Below, in pieces: positions 32,266-41,856 of a DNA stretch of 57,147 nt. Where the stretch lies: NCBI GenBank assembly GCA_019638835.1, contig JAHBTC010000003.1:1-57147 (forward strand). Reading direction: 5' to 3'. Below the pieces are notes generated by a model. That model was given only the letters and a program-made list of their open reading frames with translations, had not been told where the DNA came from and made no database searches. Position 1 is the stretch's first letter, and each line of letters starts with the position of its first letter. The position numbers were made by a program, and so were the translations under genes. The DNA comes from Fimbriimonadaceae bacterium (GTDB lineage: Bacteria > Armatimonadota > Fimbriimonadia > Fimbriimonadales > Fimbriimonadaceae).

Positions 32266-33422
32266 ACTGCATCTAACAACGCTGCCGGAAAATCTCGCCC
32301 GTAGAAAGACAGCGTTGCTTCGTATCCGCCTTCGTCGTACTCGGCGGATGTAAGCATGTAACCTGCCCATCCGTTGACGTGACTTACGATCATCACTGGC
32401 CTGGGACCGGCCGCGTTTTCGACAGCGCGCGCGAGGTCACCTGTCGGTTCGCCCGGTACTCCAATGATTCGCAAGTTCCCGATCTTCAGAATTGTCAGGT
32501 TCGCTTCTGTCGGAGCGAAACGGGCCACGGCCATGTTCGCGAGCACCGGAACGATTCCGTATTCTTCGGCGAACGACGGATGAGGCGTGGCATCGGGGAG
32601 ATAAATCGGTACCGATCGAAAAGTGATCGAATCCGCATCGCTTGCCAATGGGTTTGGCGCAAGCGCTTCACTGAGCGCCATCACTCGCTGTCCATAGTTT
32701 CGTACATCAGCGAATGTTGAACCATCCACTTTCGGACTGGCGTCCCCGATGGGGCCGGGTACGGCGAAGGGAATCCCCCTTCTCATCACATACCCCGGCC
32801 AATCTCCGTTGGAATGGCGCTCCTCTTCGCCAAGGATCGTTGCGTGGGCAGGATTTACAAGAATGAGCGGCCTGTGATCGGCAAACAATGTGTACATCCA
32901 CTGATACGGTTGCCCGGTTGGCCGTCGCAGTCGATTCAAAGTCCTCGCACTGGTTTTCGACCAACCGTATTGCCGCGCGTTCAACGGAGAACCGAGTGAA
33001 CGCCTCACCAACTCCGTGATTTGGTTCGCGTAGTGTTCCGCCTCACTTCGGTCAAACACCGCGATCCCGGGCACGCGAAGGGTCATCCTCGCATTTAACA
33101 TTTGGGTGTCCGGAGCGCAATGCGTATGGGTCGCGATCATCATGAGATCGACTCCGTCACCGAGGCGATTCTTCACCGCCGACACCAACGACTCGGGCAC
33201 CGTGAGCCCCTCTATGACTACGATGGTGATGGGTCGGTTTCGACCCGCAAGTGTCACGGCACGGGCAAACAACACCTGCCCTCCAGGTTCCATTAGCGCA
33301 TCACCACGGGCGGTGTATCCCCCCAGCGGAACAGGCCGCAAGGGCACGAGTGGATGCTCAACATATCTTGGCCCCTGGGGAACTACGCCCAATGCGACAG
33401 CGACCATGGCCCAAACGGACAT
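32244..33422 (-). CDS. Neutral/alkaline ceramidase-like secreted hydrolase
   Basis: 392 residues with a short hydrophobic N-terminus (MSVWAMVAVALG). MIATHTHCAPDTQ near residue 98 matches the zinc-binding THTHxxP region of neutral/alkaline ceramidases, and GPIGDASP near residue 225 matches the family's G-x-x-GD-x-SP loop; FGNGD-like and C-terminal VSHVNGWAGYMLT blocks also fit. It is shorter than true ceramidases (about 650), lacking the C-terminal Ig-like domain, so the substrate may differ. Convergent with the M48 protease and divergent from the gene at 33468. Confidence 0.72.
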   Translation of the reverse strand: MSVWAMVAVALGVVPQGPRYVEHPLVPLRPVPLGGYTARGDALMEPGGQVLFARAVTLAGRNRPITIVVIEGLTVPESLVSAVKNRLGDGVDLMMIATHTHCAPDTQMLNARMTLRVPGIAVFDRSEAEHYANQITELVRRSLGSPLNARQYGWSKTSARTLNRLRRPTGQPYQWMYTLFADHRPLILVNPAHATILGEEERHSNGDWPGYVMRRGIPFAVPGPIGDASPKVDGSTFADVRNYGQRVMALSEALAPNPLASDADSITFRSVPIYLPDATPHPSFAEEYGIVPVLANMAVARFAPTEANLTILKIGNLRIIGVPGEPTGDLARAVENAAGPRPVMIVSHVNGWAGYMLTSAEYDEGGYEATLSFYGRDFPAALLDAVQRGVRD

Positions 33423-33467
33423 TGGGTCAGTTTATTCGATGACTTTCAACCTGCTACACTTACGGGG

Positions 33468-35096
33468 ATGAGCGTGACGCTCCGGATGGCGTCGGACCAG
33501 GTTCAAGTAGAGCCCGGTTCCACCGTAGCCCTCGCCTTAGAGATTCAACTCACGGGCGACGAGAGCGACCGATTTGAACTGACCGTTGAAGGGCTGGATC
33601 CGGCCTGGGTTGCGGTTCCCGAACCCACGTTTGAGATCGTTCCTGGTGAACTTAGTACTCAGCGTGTTTTCTTCAAGCCGTCGCGCGAAAGCGAAAGCAT
33701 CGCTGGCTCCTACCCTTTTGTCGTTCAGGTCCGTTCACTCAATACCGGCGAAGCGCGCACGCAACAAGGCATCCTCGTCATCAAACAGTTTCACCACCTC
33801 ACAGCGGACCTGACCCCCCGTCGCGCTCAAGTCAAAGGTACAGGATCGGAAGAGCCGAACTTCCGGGTCGCCATCACCAACCTCGGAAACGTCGATGAAG
33901 TCCTTCACCTAAGCGCAAGTGATAACGAAGGCAACTTGGCGTGCGAATTTGCGGACGAGCAAGTCATGGTCTCCCCTGGGCAAACCATCGCGTTGCCGAT
34001 CTCGGTGCGTCCAAAGAAAAAGGCAACTTTAGCCGCGACACGCCTTCACACATTCACCGTCATGGCGCGGAGCGTGGACCAGCCAGCGGTCGGCGCAAGC
34101 ACGCAGGGTCACCTTGAACAAAAGGCGATCATTTCTCCGAGCATCCTTGCTTCCCTCATCGTTTTCGCTGGACTGATCGCAGCCTGGTTTCTAATGATGC
34201 CGAAGCCCCCGAAGATTGTGACGGCAAGCGTCTCTCCGGCGACCGTCGAAGTCGGGATGCCTGTTGACATGAATTGGAAGGCAACGAATGCTGAAACGGT
34301 GGAACTTGTCATCGGAGAAGTTACCGTCAGCACTACCCTCGATCCCGTGATGCCTAGCTACTCGTGGACTCCAGAGGCTGAAGGAACATATGATGTTTCC
34401 ATCACTCCCGTGAAGGGCGAGTGGAAAGGCCAACCTTGGAGGCAAACCATTACTGTTTCGGAGCGACCCAAGTCAGTCGCTCCAGATATCATGACGTTTG
34501 ATATCCAGCCCCGGCGCGTGAAGGTCGGTGACAGCTACCAGATCTCATATCGGGTGAACGATGCTGTCGTCAAGCTTTCACTCAGCCCTATTGGACGCGA
34601 CTTGGATCCAAAAGGCGACGGCGTCCGCCTCCAGGCAGACCTTCCGGGGCAGTTCGACTACAAGTTGACCGCGACGAATGCGGACGGAGAGTCGGTCACC
34701 GAAACCATTCGGATTGAGTTCTTTGAGGGATCGGATGCCGCCATAGTCGCGTTTAAGGCAAGTGCGTTAGAGGTTGAGCCGGGTACAGAAGTTACACTGG
34801 AGTGGACCGTCACCGAGACCGCCCGACTTGAGCTAAGTCACGCCGGCACGACGCAGACCTTGACGGCCGCTACCGGTACCACGATTGTCGTGGTTGAGAA
34901 GGACACCACGTTCCGCTTGACCGCGTTTGATGCGAGGGGCCTCAAGACCTCGCAGGAGATCACGGTCAAAGTGAAGGTCGAGTCGCCGCCCGAAAATGTG
35001 CCCCCGCTAGACCCGCCAGCAAGCCCGACGAGCACTACGGCGGGCCCATCGACTGCAGGGGGCGGCGGCGGTCGGAATCCTGACAAGCCAAACTAA
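33468..35096 (+). CDS. Single-pass membrane protein with Ig-like domains
   Basis: Start set at ATG 33468 (MSVTLRMASDQ) with GGGG just before it; the open frame continues upstream but overlaps the divergent gene. 542 residues. Two beta-sandwich domains of the NEW3/COG1470 type (about 1-115 and 120-240) precede one membrane helix (about 247-268), and three further Ig-like domains follow (each starting with a KIVTASVSPATVEVG-like strand). The tail is P/S/T/G-rich. Without a signal peptide, the N-terminal half should be cytoplasmic and the rest extracytoplasmic. Function unknown. Confidence 0.65.
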   Translation: MSVTLRMASDQVQVEPGSTVALALEIQLTGDESDRFELTVEGLDPAWVAVPEPTFEIVPGELSTQRVFFKPSRESESIAGSYPFVVQVRSLNTGEARTQQGILVIKQFHHLTADLTPRRAQVKGTGSEEPNFRVAITNLGNVDEVLHLSASDNEGNLACEFADEQVMVSPGQTIALPISVRPKKKATLAATRLHTFTVMARSVDQPAVGASTQGHLEQKAIISPSILASLIVFAGLIAAWFLMMPKPPKIVTASVSPATVEVGMPVDMNWKATNAETVELVIGEVTVSTTLDPVMPSYSWTPEAEGTYDVSITPVKGEWKGQPWRQTITVSERPKSVAPDIMTFDIQPRRVKVGDSYQISYRVNDAVVKLSLSPIGRDLDPKGDGVRLQADLPGQFDYKLTATNADGESVTETIRIEFFEGSDAAIVAFKASALEVEPGTEVTLEWTVTETARLELSHAGTTQTLTAATGTTIVVVEKDTTFRLTAFDARGLKTSQEITVKVKVESPPENVPPLDPPASPTSTTAGPSTAGGGGGRNPDKPN

Positions 35097-35101
35097 CGGG
35101 C

Positions 35102-36634
35102 ATGCCCCGCGCCCTTCTTTCGGTCACTGACAAGTCAGGACTCATTGAGTTTGCTCACGCCCTCTCATCGCGTGGATTCGAACTTGTGAGCACCGGAGGG
35201 ACCGCTAAGACAATTCGAGAGAGTGGGCTTGCAGTTACCGATGTGAGTGCCGTAACTGGCTTCCCGGAAATACTGGACGGGCGCGTCAAAACACTTCACC
35301 CCCATGTTCATGCCGGTCTACTCGCAGATCTCCGAACACCGGCCCATGTGGAGACCTTGAACGAGCAAGGAATAGCACCGTTCGACATTGTCGCCGTGAA
35401 CCTCTATCGTTTCGAAGAAACGGTTCGGGGTGGAGCTACCTGGGATGCGATGGTCGAGTCCATTGATATCGGTGGTCCCGCGATGGTACGAGCGTCGGCC
35501 AAGAACCACGCAAACGTACTCATCGTGACGGAGCCGAGCGACTATGACCGTGTTATCTCGCTTTGGGATAGTGGGGCGACCGAAGCATCGAGACGGGAAC
35601 TGGCTGCGAAGGCGTTTGCTCACACCGCCCTCTACGATTCCATGATTGCTCGCCACATGGCAAGCGAACTGGGGTTGGATCCGATTTCAAATCGAGTTAC
35701 AATCGGCCTTCGCCTTCGGCAGTCGCTTCGTTACGGCGAAAACTCTCATCAATATGCAGGGTTGTATGAAGACCCGCTAGCACAAGGCGGATTGGCTCAA
35801 GCCCGAATTGTGGGAGGGAAAGAAGTTAGCTACAACAATTTGCTGGACGCCGAGGCAGCTTGGGGGCTTGTCTGTGACCTTCCTGACCACTCAGTTGCAA
35901 TTATCAAGCACGGTAATCCCTGCGGCGCTGCTTCGATGGGTAACGCATCTGAGAGTTACCGTGCCGCACGTGCTGCCGACCCGATTTCAGCCTTCGGTGG
36001 AATCGCGGCCCTGAACGGCATTCTGGACCGATCAGCCGCCGAAACAATGGCGGAGAAAGGCAACTTTCTCGAAGTGGTTCTCGCAAGAGAGATCACAAAA
36101 GAAGCCGAAGAAGTGTTTGCGCATCGCGCCGGATGGGGTCCAGATTGTCGGCTCATTGAAGTGTCAAAGTCCACGTCTCCGGCCCTGACCCTCAGAGCGA
36201 TTAGTGGCGGCTATCTGGTTCAGACTGCCGACGAAATAGGCAATGCAAGTGATTGGCGAGCGGCAACGGATCGCCAGCCAACTGAAACCGAGTGGAGTGC
36301 GCTACGGATGGCCTGGCGAATTGTTCCGCACGTCAAGTCCAACGCGATTGTGATCGCGGACTCACATCGCTTGCTCGGTGTCGGTGCGGGGCAGATGAAT
36401 CGAGTTCAATCTGTTCGACTCGCATTAGAACAGGCAGGAGATCAGTCACAAGGCGCGGCCCTCGCGAGCGATGCGTTCTTCCCCTTCCCCGACAGTATCG
36501 AAACGGCCGCAAAAGCAGGGATCAAAGCAATCATCCAGCCTGGTGGCAGTAAGAAGGATAGCGACGTCATTGCGGCGGCAAATGCCCACGGAATCGCGAT
36601 GGTTTTGACTGGGCGACGACATTTTCGCCACTAA
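35102..36634 (+). CDS. purH: Bifunctional AICAR formyltransferase / IMP cyclohydrolase
   Basis: 510 residues, normal for PurH. The N-terminal cyclohydrolase domain shows LLSVTDKSGLIEFA, STGGTAKTIRESG, RVKTLHPHVHAGLL and SIDIGGPAMVRASAKNH; the C-terminal transformylase domain has RYGENSHQYAG, IIKHGNPCGAA, AFGG and a final KAIIQPGGSKKD block. It performs the last two steps of de novo IMP synthesis. It begins 5 bases after the preceding gene, possibly on the same transcript. Confidence 0.97.
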   Translation: MPRALLSVTDKSGLIEFAHALSSRGFELVSTGGTAKTIRESGLAVTDVSAVTGFPEILDGRVKTLHPHVHAGLLADLRTPAHVETLNEQGIAPFDIVAVNLYRFEETVRGGATWDAMVESIDIGGPAMVRASAKNHANVLIVTEPSDYDRVISLWDSGATEASRRELAAKAFAHTALYDSMIARHMASELGLDPISNRVTIGLRLRQSLRYGENSHQYAGLYEDPLAQGGLAQARIVGGKEVSYNNLLDAEAAWGLVCDLPDHSVAIIKHGNPCGAASMGNASESYRAARAADPISAFGGIAALNGILDRSAAETMAEKGNFLEVVLAREITKEAEEVFAHRAGWGPDCRLIEVSKSTSPALTLRAISGGYLVQTADEIGNASDWRAATDRQPTETEWSALRMAWRIVPHVKSNAIVIADSHRLLGVGAGQMNRVQSVRLALEQAGDQSQGAALASDAFFPFPDSIETAAKAGIKAIIQPGGSKKDSDVIAAANAHGIAMVLTGRRHFRH

Positions 36635-36698
36635 AAAGAGGCATGCGCCGCAAAATTGCGGTTACCTCTGAGTAGAATAGTGCGTCGAAGGTTTCAAT

Positions 36699-37004
36699 AT
36701 GACGGTCAAGAATCAGAACGACCTAATCGTGGCGATCGTCGCTGGCGTACTTGGACTCACCGCAATCGGCGTTTCGTACGGTACGGCCCGCAAGCCGAAC
36801 CCGCCCGCAACACCGCAGGCTATCGTGACGGCCCCGGCGGAAGCACCTCCGGGCGCAGTCGTTTATGCGAACGGAACGGGAACTTCGGCACAAGGCGGAT
36901 TCGGGCAAGGTGGCCCCACCGGTGGAGCGCCGATAGGCGGTGCCGGAGCGCGACCTGGGCAGCCGTCAAACATTCCCCAGCGCCCGAGTATCGCCGCTCA
37001 GTAA
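36699..37004 (+). CDS. Small membrane-anchored Gly/Pro/Ala-rich protein
   Basis: 101 residues: a charged N-terminus, one membrane helix (about residues 8-26) and a disordered tail rich in G, P, A and Q. No recognised domain. It lies between purH and a strong hairpin at 37033. It may be a small periplasm-facing anchor; its reality is supported by the uninterrupted frame and membrane helix but not by any homology I can see. Confidence 0.5.
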   Translation: MTVKNQNDLIVAIVAGVLGLTAIGVSYGTARKPNPPATPQAIVTAPAEAPPGAVVYANGTGTSAQGGFGQGGPTGGAPIGGAGARPGQPSNIPQRPSIAAQ

Positions 37005-37032
37005 CCTGTTGCGGCAGGGTTCAATACCCATA

Positions 37033-37063
37033 AGCACCTGTCCCCGATGGGGCAGGTGCTTTC
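37033..37063 (+). terminator. Terminator-like hairpin upstream of mreB
   Basis: AAGCACCTG pairs with CAGGTGCTT and CCCC with GGGG around a GAT loop, leaving a single bulged T; a pyrimidine-rich TTTCCTATCTCTC follows. It ends the 36699 gene transcript. The only upstream ATG of the mreB frame (37047) lies inside this hairpin. Confidence 0.7.
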
Positions 37064-37109
37064 CTATCTCTCAATACCCGTCATAATTCGGGTTCAACTT
37101 GGTTCTCTT

Positions 37110-38156
37110 TTGACTTTTTGGCGCAACTTCACTTACCGATTCTCCCGCGACATCGGAATTGACCTCGGAACAGCGAACACCCTTGTGTTCGTTGCGGGGC
37201 GCGGTGTCCTTCTGAGGGAGCCAAGCGTCGTTGCCGTTAACAAGGACGACGGTTCTGTCATCGCTGTTGGAACCGAGGCCAAGCGAATGCTCGGGAGAAC
37301 CCCCGCAAATATCGTCGCAGTTCGACCGCTTCGCGACGGGGTCATTGCTGACTATGAGCAAACCTATAAGATGATCGATGGGTTCATCAAGCGGTCAAAG
37401 GGGCCGATGACGTTGCGGATGACCGTTGTCGTCGGCATTCCTAGTGGGGTCACCGAAGTGGAGCGTGACGCCGTATTGGACGCATGTAAGCGGGCTGGTG
37501 CAACTCGAGCCTATGTCATCGAAGAGCCGATGGCGGCCGCGATAGGCGCGGGGATGCCGATTGACGAACCGATTGGATCCATGATTGTGGACATCGGCGG
37601 CGGTACCACCGAAGTAGCCGTGATCTCTCTCTCCGGCATCGTACACTCGCGTTCCGTTCGCGTGGCAGGAGACGAGATTGATGAAGCGATTTCTAACTAC
37701 GTACGCCGCGCTTACAATCTATTCATCGGGGAGCGGACCGCAGAGCAAATCAAGCTTGATATCGGAAGCGCATTCCCCTTGGCGCAAGAGTTGGAGATGG
37801 CCATCAAGGGCCGTGATCTCGTCACTGGCCTTCCCCGATCAGCAGTCATAACAAGTGAGGAGATTCGTCAAGCGATCTCCGAACCAGTGCGCGAGATCGT
37901 CGAAGCTGTCAAGTTGACACTTGAAGCCACTCCCCCCGAACTTGCCGCCGATGCCATGCACCACGGAATCGTTTTGGCGGGCGGAGGCGCCCTTCTTCGG
38001 GGGCTCGACAAACTGATTACCCAAGAAACCGGCATGCCCGTGCTGATCGCACCAAATCCTCTTGATTGCGTCGCCATCGGAACCGGAAGGATGCTGGACG
38101 AGTTGCACTCGAACCCGAACTTCCGACGAATGCTAGAAAAGGCGTCACGAACGTGA
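37110..38156 (+). CDS. mreB: Rod shape-determining protein MreB
   Basis: From TTG 37110 the protein is 348 residues, essentially the standard MreB length, and begins about ten residues before [16 protein letters not shown]; an ATG at 37047 would add 21 residues but falls within a terminator hairpin. Actin-fold nucleotide motifs include [22 protein letters not shown] and [10 protein letters not shown]. MreB filaments under the inner membrane guide lateral wall synthesis and rod shape. The stop overlaps the mreC GTG start. Confidence 0.95.
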   Translation: MTFWRNFTYRFSRDIGIDLGTANTLVFVAGRGVLLREPSVVAVNKDDGSVIAVGTEAKRMLGRTPANIVAVRPLRDGVIADYEQTYKMIDGFIKRSKGPMTLRMTVVVGIPSGVTEVERDAVLDACKRAGATRAYVIEEPMAAAIGAGMPIDEPIGSMIVDIGGGTTEVAVISLSGIVHSRSVRVAGDEIDEAISNYVRRAYNLFIGERTAEQIKLDIGSAFPLAQELEMAIKGRDLVTGLPRSAVITSEEIRQAISEPVREIVEAVKLTLEATPPELAADAMHHGIVLAGGGALLRGLDKLITQETGMPVLIAPNPLDCVAIGTGRMLDELHSNPNFRRMLEKASRT

Positions 38157-38953
38157 AAGAGAGGCGCGGACTCGACTGGATCTTTCTTGGCTCCATTCTC
38201 GTGGTCGCGTTCCTTCTGAGCCGGATGCAGGCCTCTGCCATTGCCGCAGGTCAAACTGATGTAGTCAGCCGTTTTGTTCGCTCCATCTTTATGCCGGTCG
38301 GGGCGGTGCTTCGAGGACCAGCGACATCCCTTGCCGGAGGGTTCTCCGACATTTTCTCCGCTGGCGCTTTGCGCTCTGAAAACGACCAACTTCGACGGGA
38401 GAAGGCCGACATGAAACTGGCGGTTGGCGAAAGAGAAGCGCTCGTCCGCGAAAACCAAAGGCTTCGCGATCTCCTGAAGGCACCAAACTACGGTCGCGTC
38501 ACTATCAGCGGTGAGATCACCGGTTACTTCCCCTTTCAGCAGCGGATCACAGTAAATCGGGGGAGCAACGACAAGGTCAAAGCAGGCATGGCGGTGGTCA
38601 GCGACGGATCTCTCCTCGCCGTGGTCCAAACCGTTGATGCTTCTCGGTGCCAAGCCCTTCTCATCTCGTCGCCCGCACTGAGCGTTGGAGCGGCGATCAA
38701 CGGGGAGTTACCAGTCGCGGGAATTACGAGGGGCGACCGACCTGGCAGGCTAATCTTTGACTTCGTTGACCCCGTTCCCGTCAAGCCGGGTGCGAGTGTT
38801 GTCACATCTGGGTTCAGTGACATGATCCCTGCCGGAATCCCGATCGGCGACGTGAGTGAGGTTCGGGATGACCGCGATTACGGAACGCGTCGCGCTTTTG
38901 TTGTTCCCACCGGACGGGTAGCGAGCGGGCGGGAGGTCTTGATCGTCCGATGA
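38153..38953 (+). CDS. mreC: Rod shape-determining protein MreC
   Basis: 266 residues from GTG 38153, overlapping mreB by GTGA. A membrane helix near residues 8-26 is followed by a coiled coil ([19 protein letters not shown]) and then the periplasmic beta-barrel domain with [26 protein letters not shown] and [14 protein letters not shown] blocks. MreC links MreB to the wall-synthesis enzymes. Coupled to mreD by ATGA. Confidence 0.93.
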   Translation: MKERRGLDWIFLGSILVVAFLLSRMQASAIAAGQTDVVSRFVRSIFMPVGAVLRGPATSLAGGFSDIFSAGALRSENDQLRREKADMKLAVGEREALVRENQRLRDLLKAPNYGRVTISGEITGYFPFQQRITVNRGSNDKVKAGMAVVSDGSLLAVVQTVDASRCQALLISSPALSVGAAINGELPVAGITRGDRPGRLIFDFVDPVPVKPGASVVTSGFSDMIPAGIPIGDVSEVRDDRDYGTRRAFVVPTGRVASGREVLIVR

Positions 38954-39432
38954 GACCGGAACTTGGTTGGGGCTTTGGCGCGCTTGTCTTTATCCTCGGC
39001 GCTGGATTGAGCACGGCTTGGCCCGGTGGCGCGCTTGGCCCCGGCGGCTCAACTGACCTGATGCTCTTGATCAGTCTGCTGATTGCCTCATTCGCCTCGC
39101 CCCGTGCGGGAGTGTTTCTCGGGTTTGCCGCCGGACTGGTTGCGGGGGGCCTCGCGGGGGCCGACATGGGACCACTGATTGTCTCTCGGGCAATACCCTG
39201 CTTCGCTCTCGGCTTTCTTCCCCAAAGAGATGCCAACGTACAACTCTCGACTCGATTGATTCTGGTCGTGATTGCCTACGCGGCGGCCCAGTTCATCCTG
39301 ATGTTCTTAGCCCCTCCGGCAGACATTGGAGCGTTCCTTCGGGTAACAATGGCCGGTGCCATGATCAACGCTGCTCTGGCGTGGCCGATGGCGGCCCTGC
39401 TTCAGCGATGGTTCACTCGGCGATTCCTTTAG
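38950..39432 (+). CDS. mreD: Rod shape-determining protein MreD-like
   Basis: 160 residues with about five membrane segments and no soluble domain. Sequence is poorly conserved in this family, so the assignment rests on size, topology and position after mreC with a 4-base overlap. LGFAAGLVAGGLAGADMG is compatible with the MreD glycine-rich helix. MreD completes the MreBCD complex in the inner membrane. The usual pbp2/rodA partners do not follow; a glutamate dehydrogenase gene does. Confidence 0.82.
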   Translation: MRPELGWGFGALVFILGAGLSTAWPGGALGPGGSTDLMLLISLLIASFASPRAGVFLGFAAGLVAGGLAGADMGPLIVSRAIPCFALGFLPQRDANVQLSTRLILVVIAYAAAQFILMFLAPPADIGAFLRVTMAGAMINAALAWPMAALLQRWFTRRFL

Positions 39433-39450
39433 ACCGGAACGACAAACGAT

Positions 39451-40701
39451 ATGAGCGGGCAACGCGTGCTGAACATGGCGAGGGAGCAACTTGCGACCGC
39501 CGCCTCCATCTTGAACATTGACGAGGGCCTTCACCAGGTACTCGCGCACCCGGTGCGCCAGGTCATTGTCAACTTCCCCGTAGTTCATGACAACGGCGAA
39601 GTAGCCGTATACGAGGGGTACCGAGTCCAGCACAACCTGAGCCGTGGACCGACGAAAGGCGGAATCCGCTTCCACCCGGATGTGGACGTTGAAGAAACGA
39701 CTGCCCTCTCCATGTGGATGACGTGGAAGTGTGCCGTCGTCAATATCCCGTACGGTGGAGCGAAGGGTGCTGTCAAGGTCAACACCAAGCAACTGAGCCG
39801 TCGAGAGATTGAGAAGCTTGCTCGGCGATACGCCACTTCGATCAACATGATCATTGGCGAGCGAAGTGACATCCCAGCGCCGGACATTGGCACGAATGCC
39901 GAAGTAATGGGGTGGATTATGGACACCCTTTCCATGCAACATGGTTATACGGTTCCTGGCGTAGTGACGGGAAAGCCGATCGAACTCGGTGGTTCCGAGG
40001 GTCGTGTTGAAGCCACTGGCCGAGGAGTCGTGGTTTCCGCGATTGAAGCGTGTCGCGCTACCGGCATTGATTTTGAAGGAGCCAAGATCGCAGTCCAAGG
40101 ATTTGGAAACGTCGGTTCGGTGGCCGCGCGTCTTTCAGAACAACATGGAGCCAAGGTTGTCGCCGTCAGCGATGCCACTGGAGGCATCTACAACGAAAAC
40201 GGTCTCCCTGTCAACGAGTTGTATCAGAAATTCTCCGGCGTGGAAGGCGGCATCCGCAACTACAAGGAATGCGACGAAATCTCCAACGAAGACTTGTTGG
40301 AAGTCAAATGTGAAGTTTTGATGCCTTCTGCGATTCAGGAGCAGATCACCGAGAAGAACGCAAAAAAGATAAAGGCCAAGCTGGTCGTAGAAGGCGCGAA
40401 CGGGCCGACAACGCCCGAAGCCGACCGAATTCTCGGTGACAAGGGCGTCATGATCGTGCCCGACATCCTTGCGAATGCCGGTGGTGTCGTCACGTCGTAC
40501 TTCGAATGGGTTCAAGATCTTCAGAACTTCTTCTGGGAAGAGGACCAAGTCAACGACCGACTCGCCAAGATCATGCAACGGTCATTCGCTTCAGTCCACG
40601 ACATGGCCGTCAAGCACAAAGTGGACATGCGTACGGCGGCAATGTTGATTGCCGTACAACGTGTTGCGGAAGCAACTACGATGCGCGGCATCTTCCCGTA
40701 A
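39451..40701 (+). CDS. gdh: Glutamate dehydrogenase
   Basis: 416 residues, the length of hexameric GDHs of the RocG/GudB type. LSRGPTKGGIRFHP contains substrate-binding lysine, PYGGAKGAVKV the catalytic lysine, and SDIPAPDIGTN the catalytic aspartate; the cofactor domain has VQGFGNVGSVAA, and NGPTTPEAD and DILANAGGVVTSYFEW follow. It interconverts glutamate with 2-oxoglutarate and ammonia. The GFGNVG motif followed downstream by a neutral or acidic residue suggests NAD but does not prove it. It starts 18 bases after mreD. Confidence 0.94.
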   Translation: MSGQRVLNMAREQLATAASILNIDEGLHQVLAHPVRQVIVNFPVVHDNGEVAVYEGYRVQHNLSRGPTKGGIRFHPDVDVEETTALSMWMTWKCAVVNIPYGGAKGAVKVNTKQLSRREIEKLARRYATSINMIIGERSDIPAPDIGTNAEVMGWIMDTLSMQHGYTVPGVVTGKPIELGGSEGRVEATGRGVVVSAIEACRATGIDFEGAKIAVQGFGNVGSVAARLSEQHGAKVVAVSDATGGIYNENGLPVNELYQKFSGVEGGIRNYKECDEISNEDLLEVKCEVLMPSAIQEQITEKNAKKIKAKLVVEGANGPTTPEADRILGDKGVMIVPDILANAGGVVTSYFEWVQDLQNFFWEEDQVNDRLAKIMQRSFASVHDMAVKHKVDMRTAAMLIAVQRVAEATTMRGIFP

Positions 40702-40705
40702 GCTC

Positions 40706-41008
40706 TTATCTCGGGACAGCGACGGTTGCCTCTTTGCCGGCAACCGTCGCCCACTCTCTCACTTCCCACCTATCGATCAACCCCTCCCGCACATAGGGAT
40801 CGGTCTCTGCGAACAGCTTCGCTGCTGATCCATCTTCGCCCCGGAACAGTAACATCGCCGTATCCGTCGGGCCCAAGAGCGCTCCGCCCAGCACCAATTC
40901 TCCCCGCTCCACTGCCTCGTCTGCGAGCCGTAAATGGGCACCCCGAAACTCTGGGCGGCGTTCAAGATAGTTTGGCGCGAGGTGGTAGATCAGCAAGAAG
41001 TGACGCAT
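40706..41008 (-). CDS. YCII-related domain protein
   Basis: 100 residues, the usual size of YciI-like proteins. The pattern MRHFLLIYHLAPNYLERRPEFRGAHL, split as two blocks, with HLRLADEAVERGELVLGG and a DPYVREGLIDRWEVREW C-terminus fits the family, which folds like a dimeric ferredoxin-like enzyme; several members are dehalogenase- or peroxidase-like but the role is usually unknown. It is convergent with the glutamate dehydrogenase gene, four bases away. Confidence 0.82.
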   Translation of the reverse strand: MRHFLLIYHLAPNYLERRPEFRGAHLRLADEAVERGELVLGGALLGPTDTAMLLFRGEDGSAAKLFAETDPYVREGLIDRWEVREWATVAGKEATVAVPR

Positions 41009-41068
41009 GATTCTCGCGTTTTACCAGCGACTTCAGCACGGCCCGTCCGGTATCTTCCGCTCGTTCTC

Positions 41069-41695
41069 ATGGCGATGACACCTGAATCAGGCTCTCCTCC
41101 GGCCCCTGCAACCGCACATGCCGCGATCGTTGCCCCGCAGTACGAACTGAAGCGGCAGATCATGCAACTCGTAGGGCGTAACTTCCGGGTCTACGATTCG
41201 AATGCTCAACTGGTCTTGTTCTGTCACCAAAAAGGGTTCAAGTTGAAAGAGGATCTCCGGGTGTACCGAGACGAAGCCAAAACTCAAGAAGTCATGGCAA
41301 TCGGTGCCCGGAAAATCATTGACTTCTCCGGTGCATACGACGTGACTGACTCGGTTACCGGAGAGAAGATTGGCGTCCTCCGCCGAATGGGGATGAAATC
41401 CATCATCCGAGATGAGTGGATCGTCATGGATGCGAATGAGCAAGTCATTGGGAAAGTGATTGAGGACAATATGGTGCTGGCCCTGCTGCGCCGCTTTGCC
41501 AATTTGATCCCGCAGAACTACGATCTCCTTATGAACGATGGATCGCGGGCGGTGGACTTCCGAGGTAACTGGAACCCATTTGCGTACCGTTTGGTCGTTG
41601 ACTTTGCGGATGATCCGCAGGGTCGGATGGACCGTCGCCTCGCCTTCGCGATGGCATTCTTGCTCGCCGCGATTGAAGGTCGGCAAGGCGGCTAG
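41069..41695 (+). CDS. LURP-one/scramblase-like family protein
   Basis: 208 residues from ATG 41069 (MAMTPESG); the frame extends further but overlaps the divergent YCII gene. The sequence shows repeated beta-strand hairpins: YELKRQIMQLVGRNFRVYD, EDLRVYRDEAKTQEV, YDVTDSVTGEKIGVLRR, DEWIVMDANEQVIGKVIED and NYDLLMNDGSRAVDF, a tubby-like barrel pattern typical of LURP-one-related and phospholipid scramblase proteins. A final helix (RLAFAMAFLLAAIE) is amphipathic or membrane-seeking. Function unknown in bacteria. Confidence 0.72.
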   Translation: MAMTPESGSPPAPATAHAAIVAPQYELKRQIMQLVGRNFRVYDSNAQLVLFCHQKGFKLKEDLRVYRDEAKTQEVMAIGARKIIDFSGAYDVTDSVTGEKIGVLRRMGMKSIIRDEWIVMDANEQVIGKVIEDNMVLALLRRFANLIPQNYDLLMNDGSRAVDFRGNWNPFAYRLVVDFADDPQGRMDRRLAFAMAFLLAAIEGRQGG

Positions 41696-41748
41696 TCGAC
41701 GCCGTAGGACTGATGAGCGAGGCGGGTATCATCCTCGCTCATCCCCGT

Positions 41749-41834
41749 GCGCAGGTGGTGGAATTGGTAGACACGCTACCTTGAGGTGGTAGTGCTCACA
41801 AGGCGTGAAGGTTCGAGTCCTTTTCTGCGCACCA
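41749..41834 (+). tRNA. tRNA-Leu (anticodon GAG)
   Basis: A class II tRNA with a long variable arm. Acceptor GCGCAGG pairs with TCTGCGC, the anticodon stem CTACC/GGTAG encloses TTGAGGT with anticodon GAG, and the T-loop is GGTTCGAGTCC. Unlike the tRNA-Arg at 7923, CCA is encoded (41832-41834). Confidence 0.96.
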
Positions 41835-41856
41835 AACACTTTTTTTGGGGGAGGAT

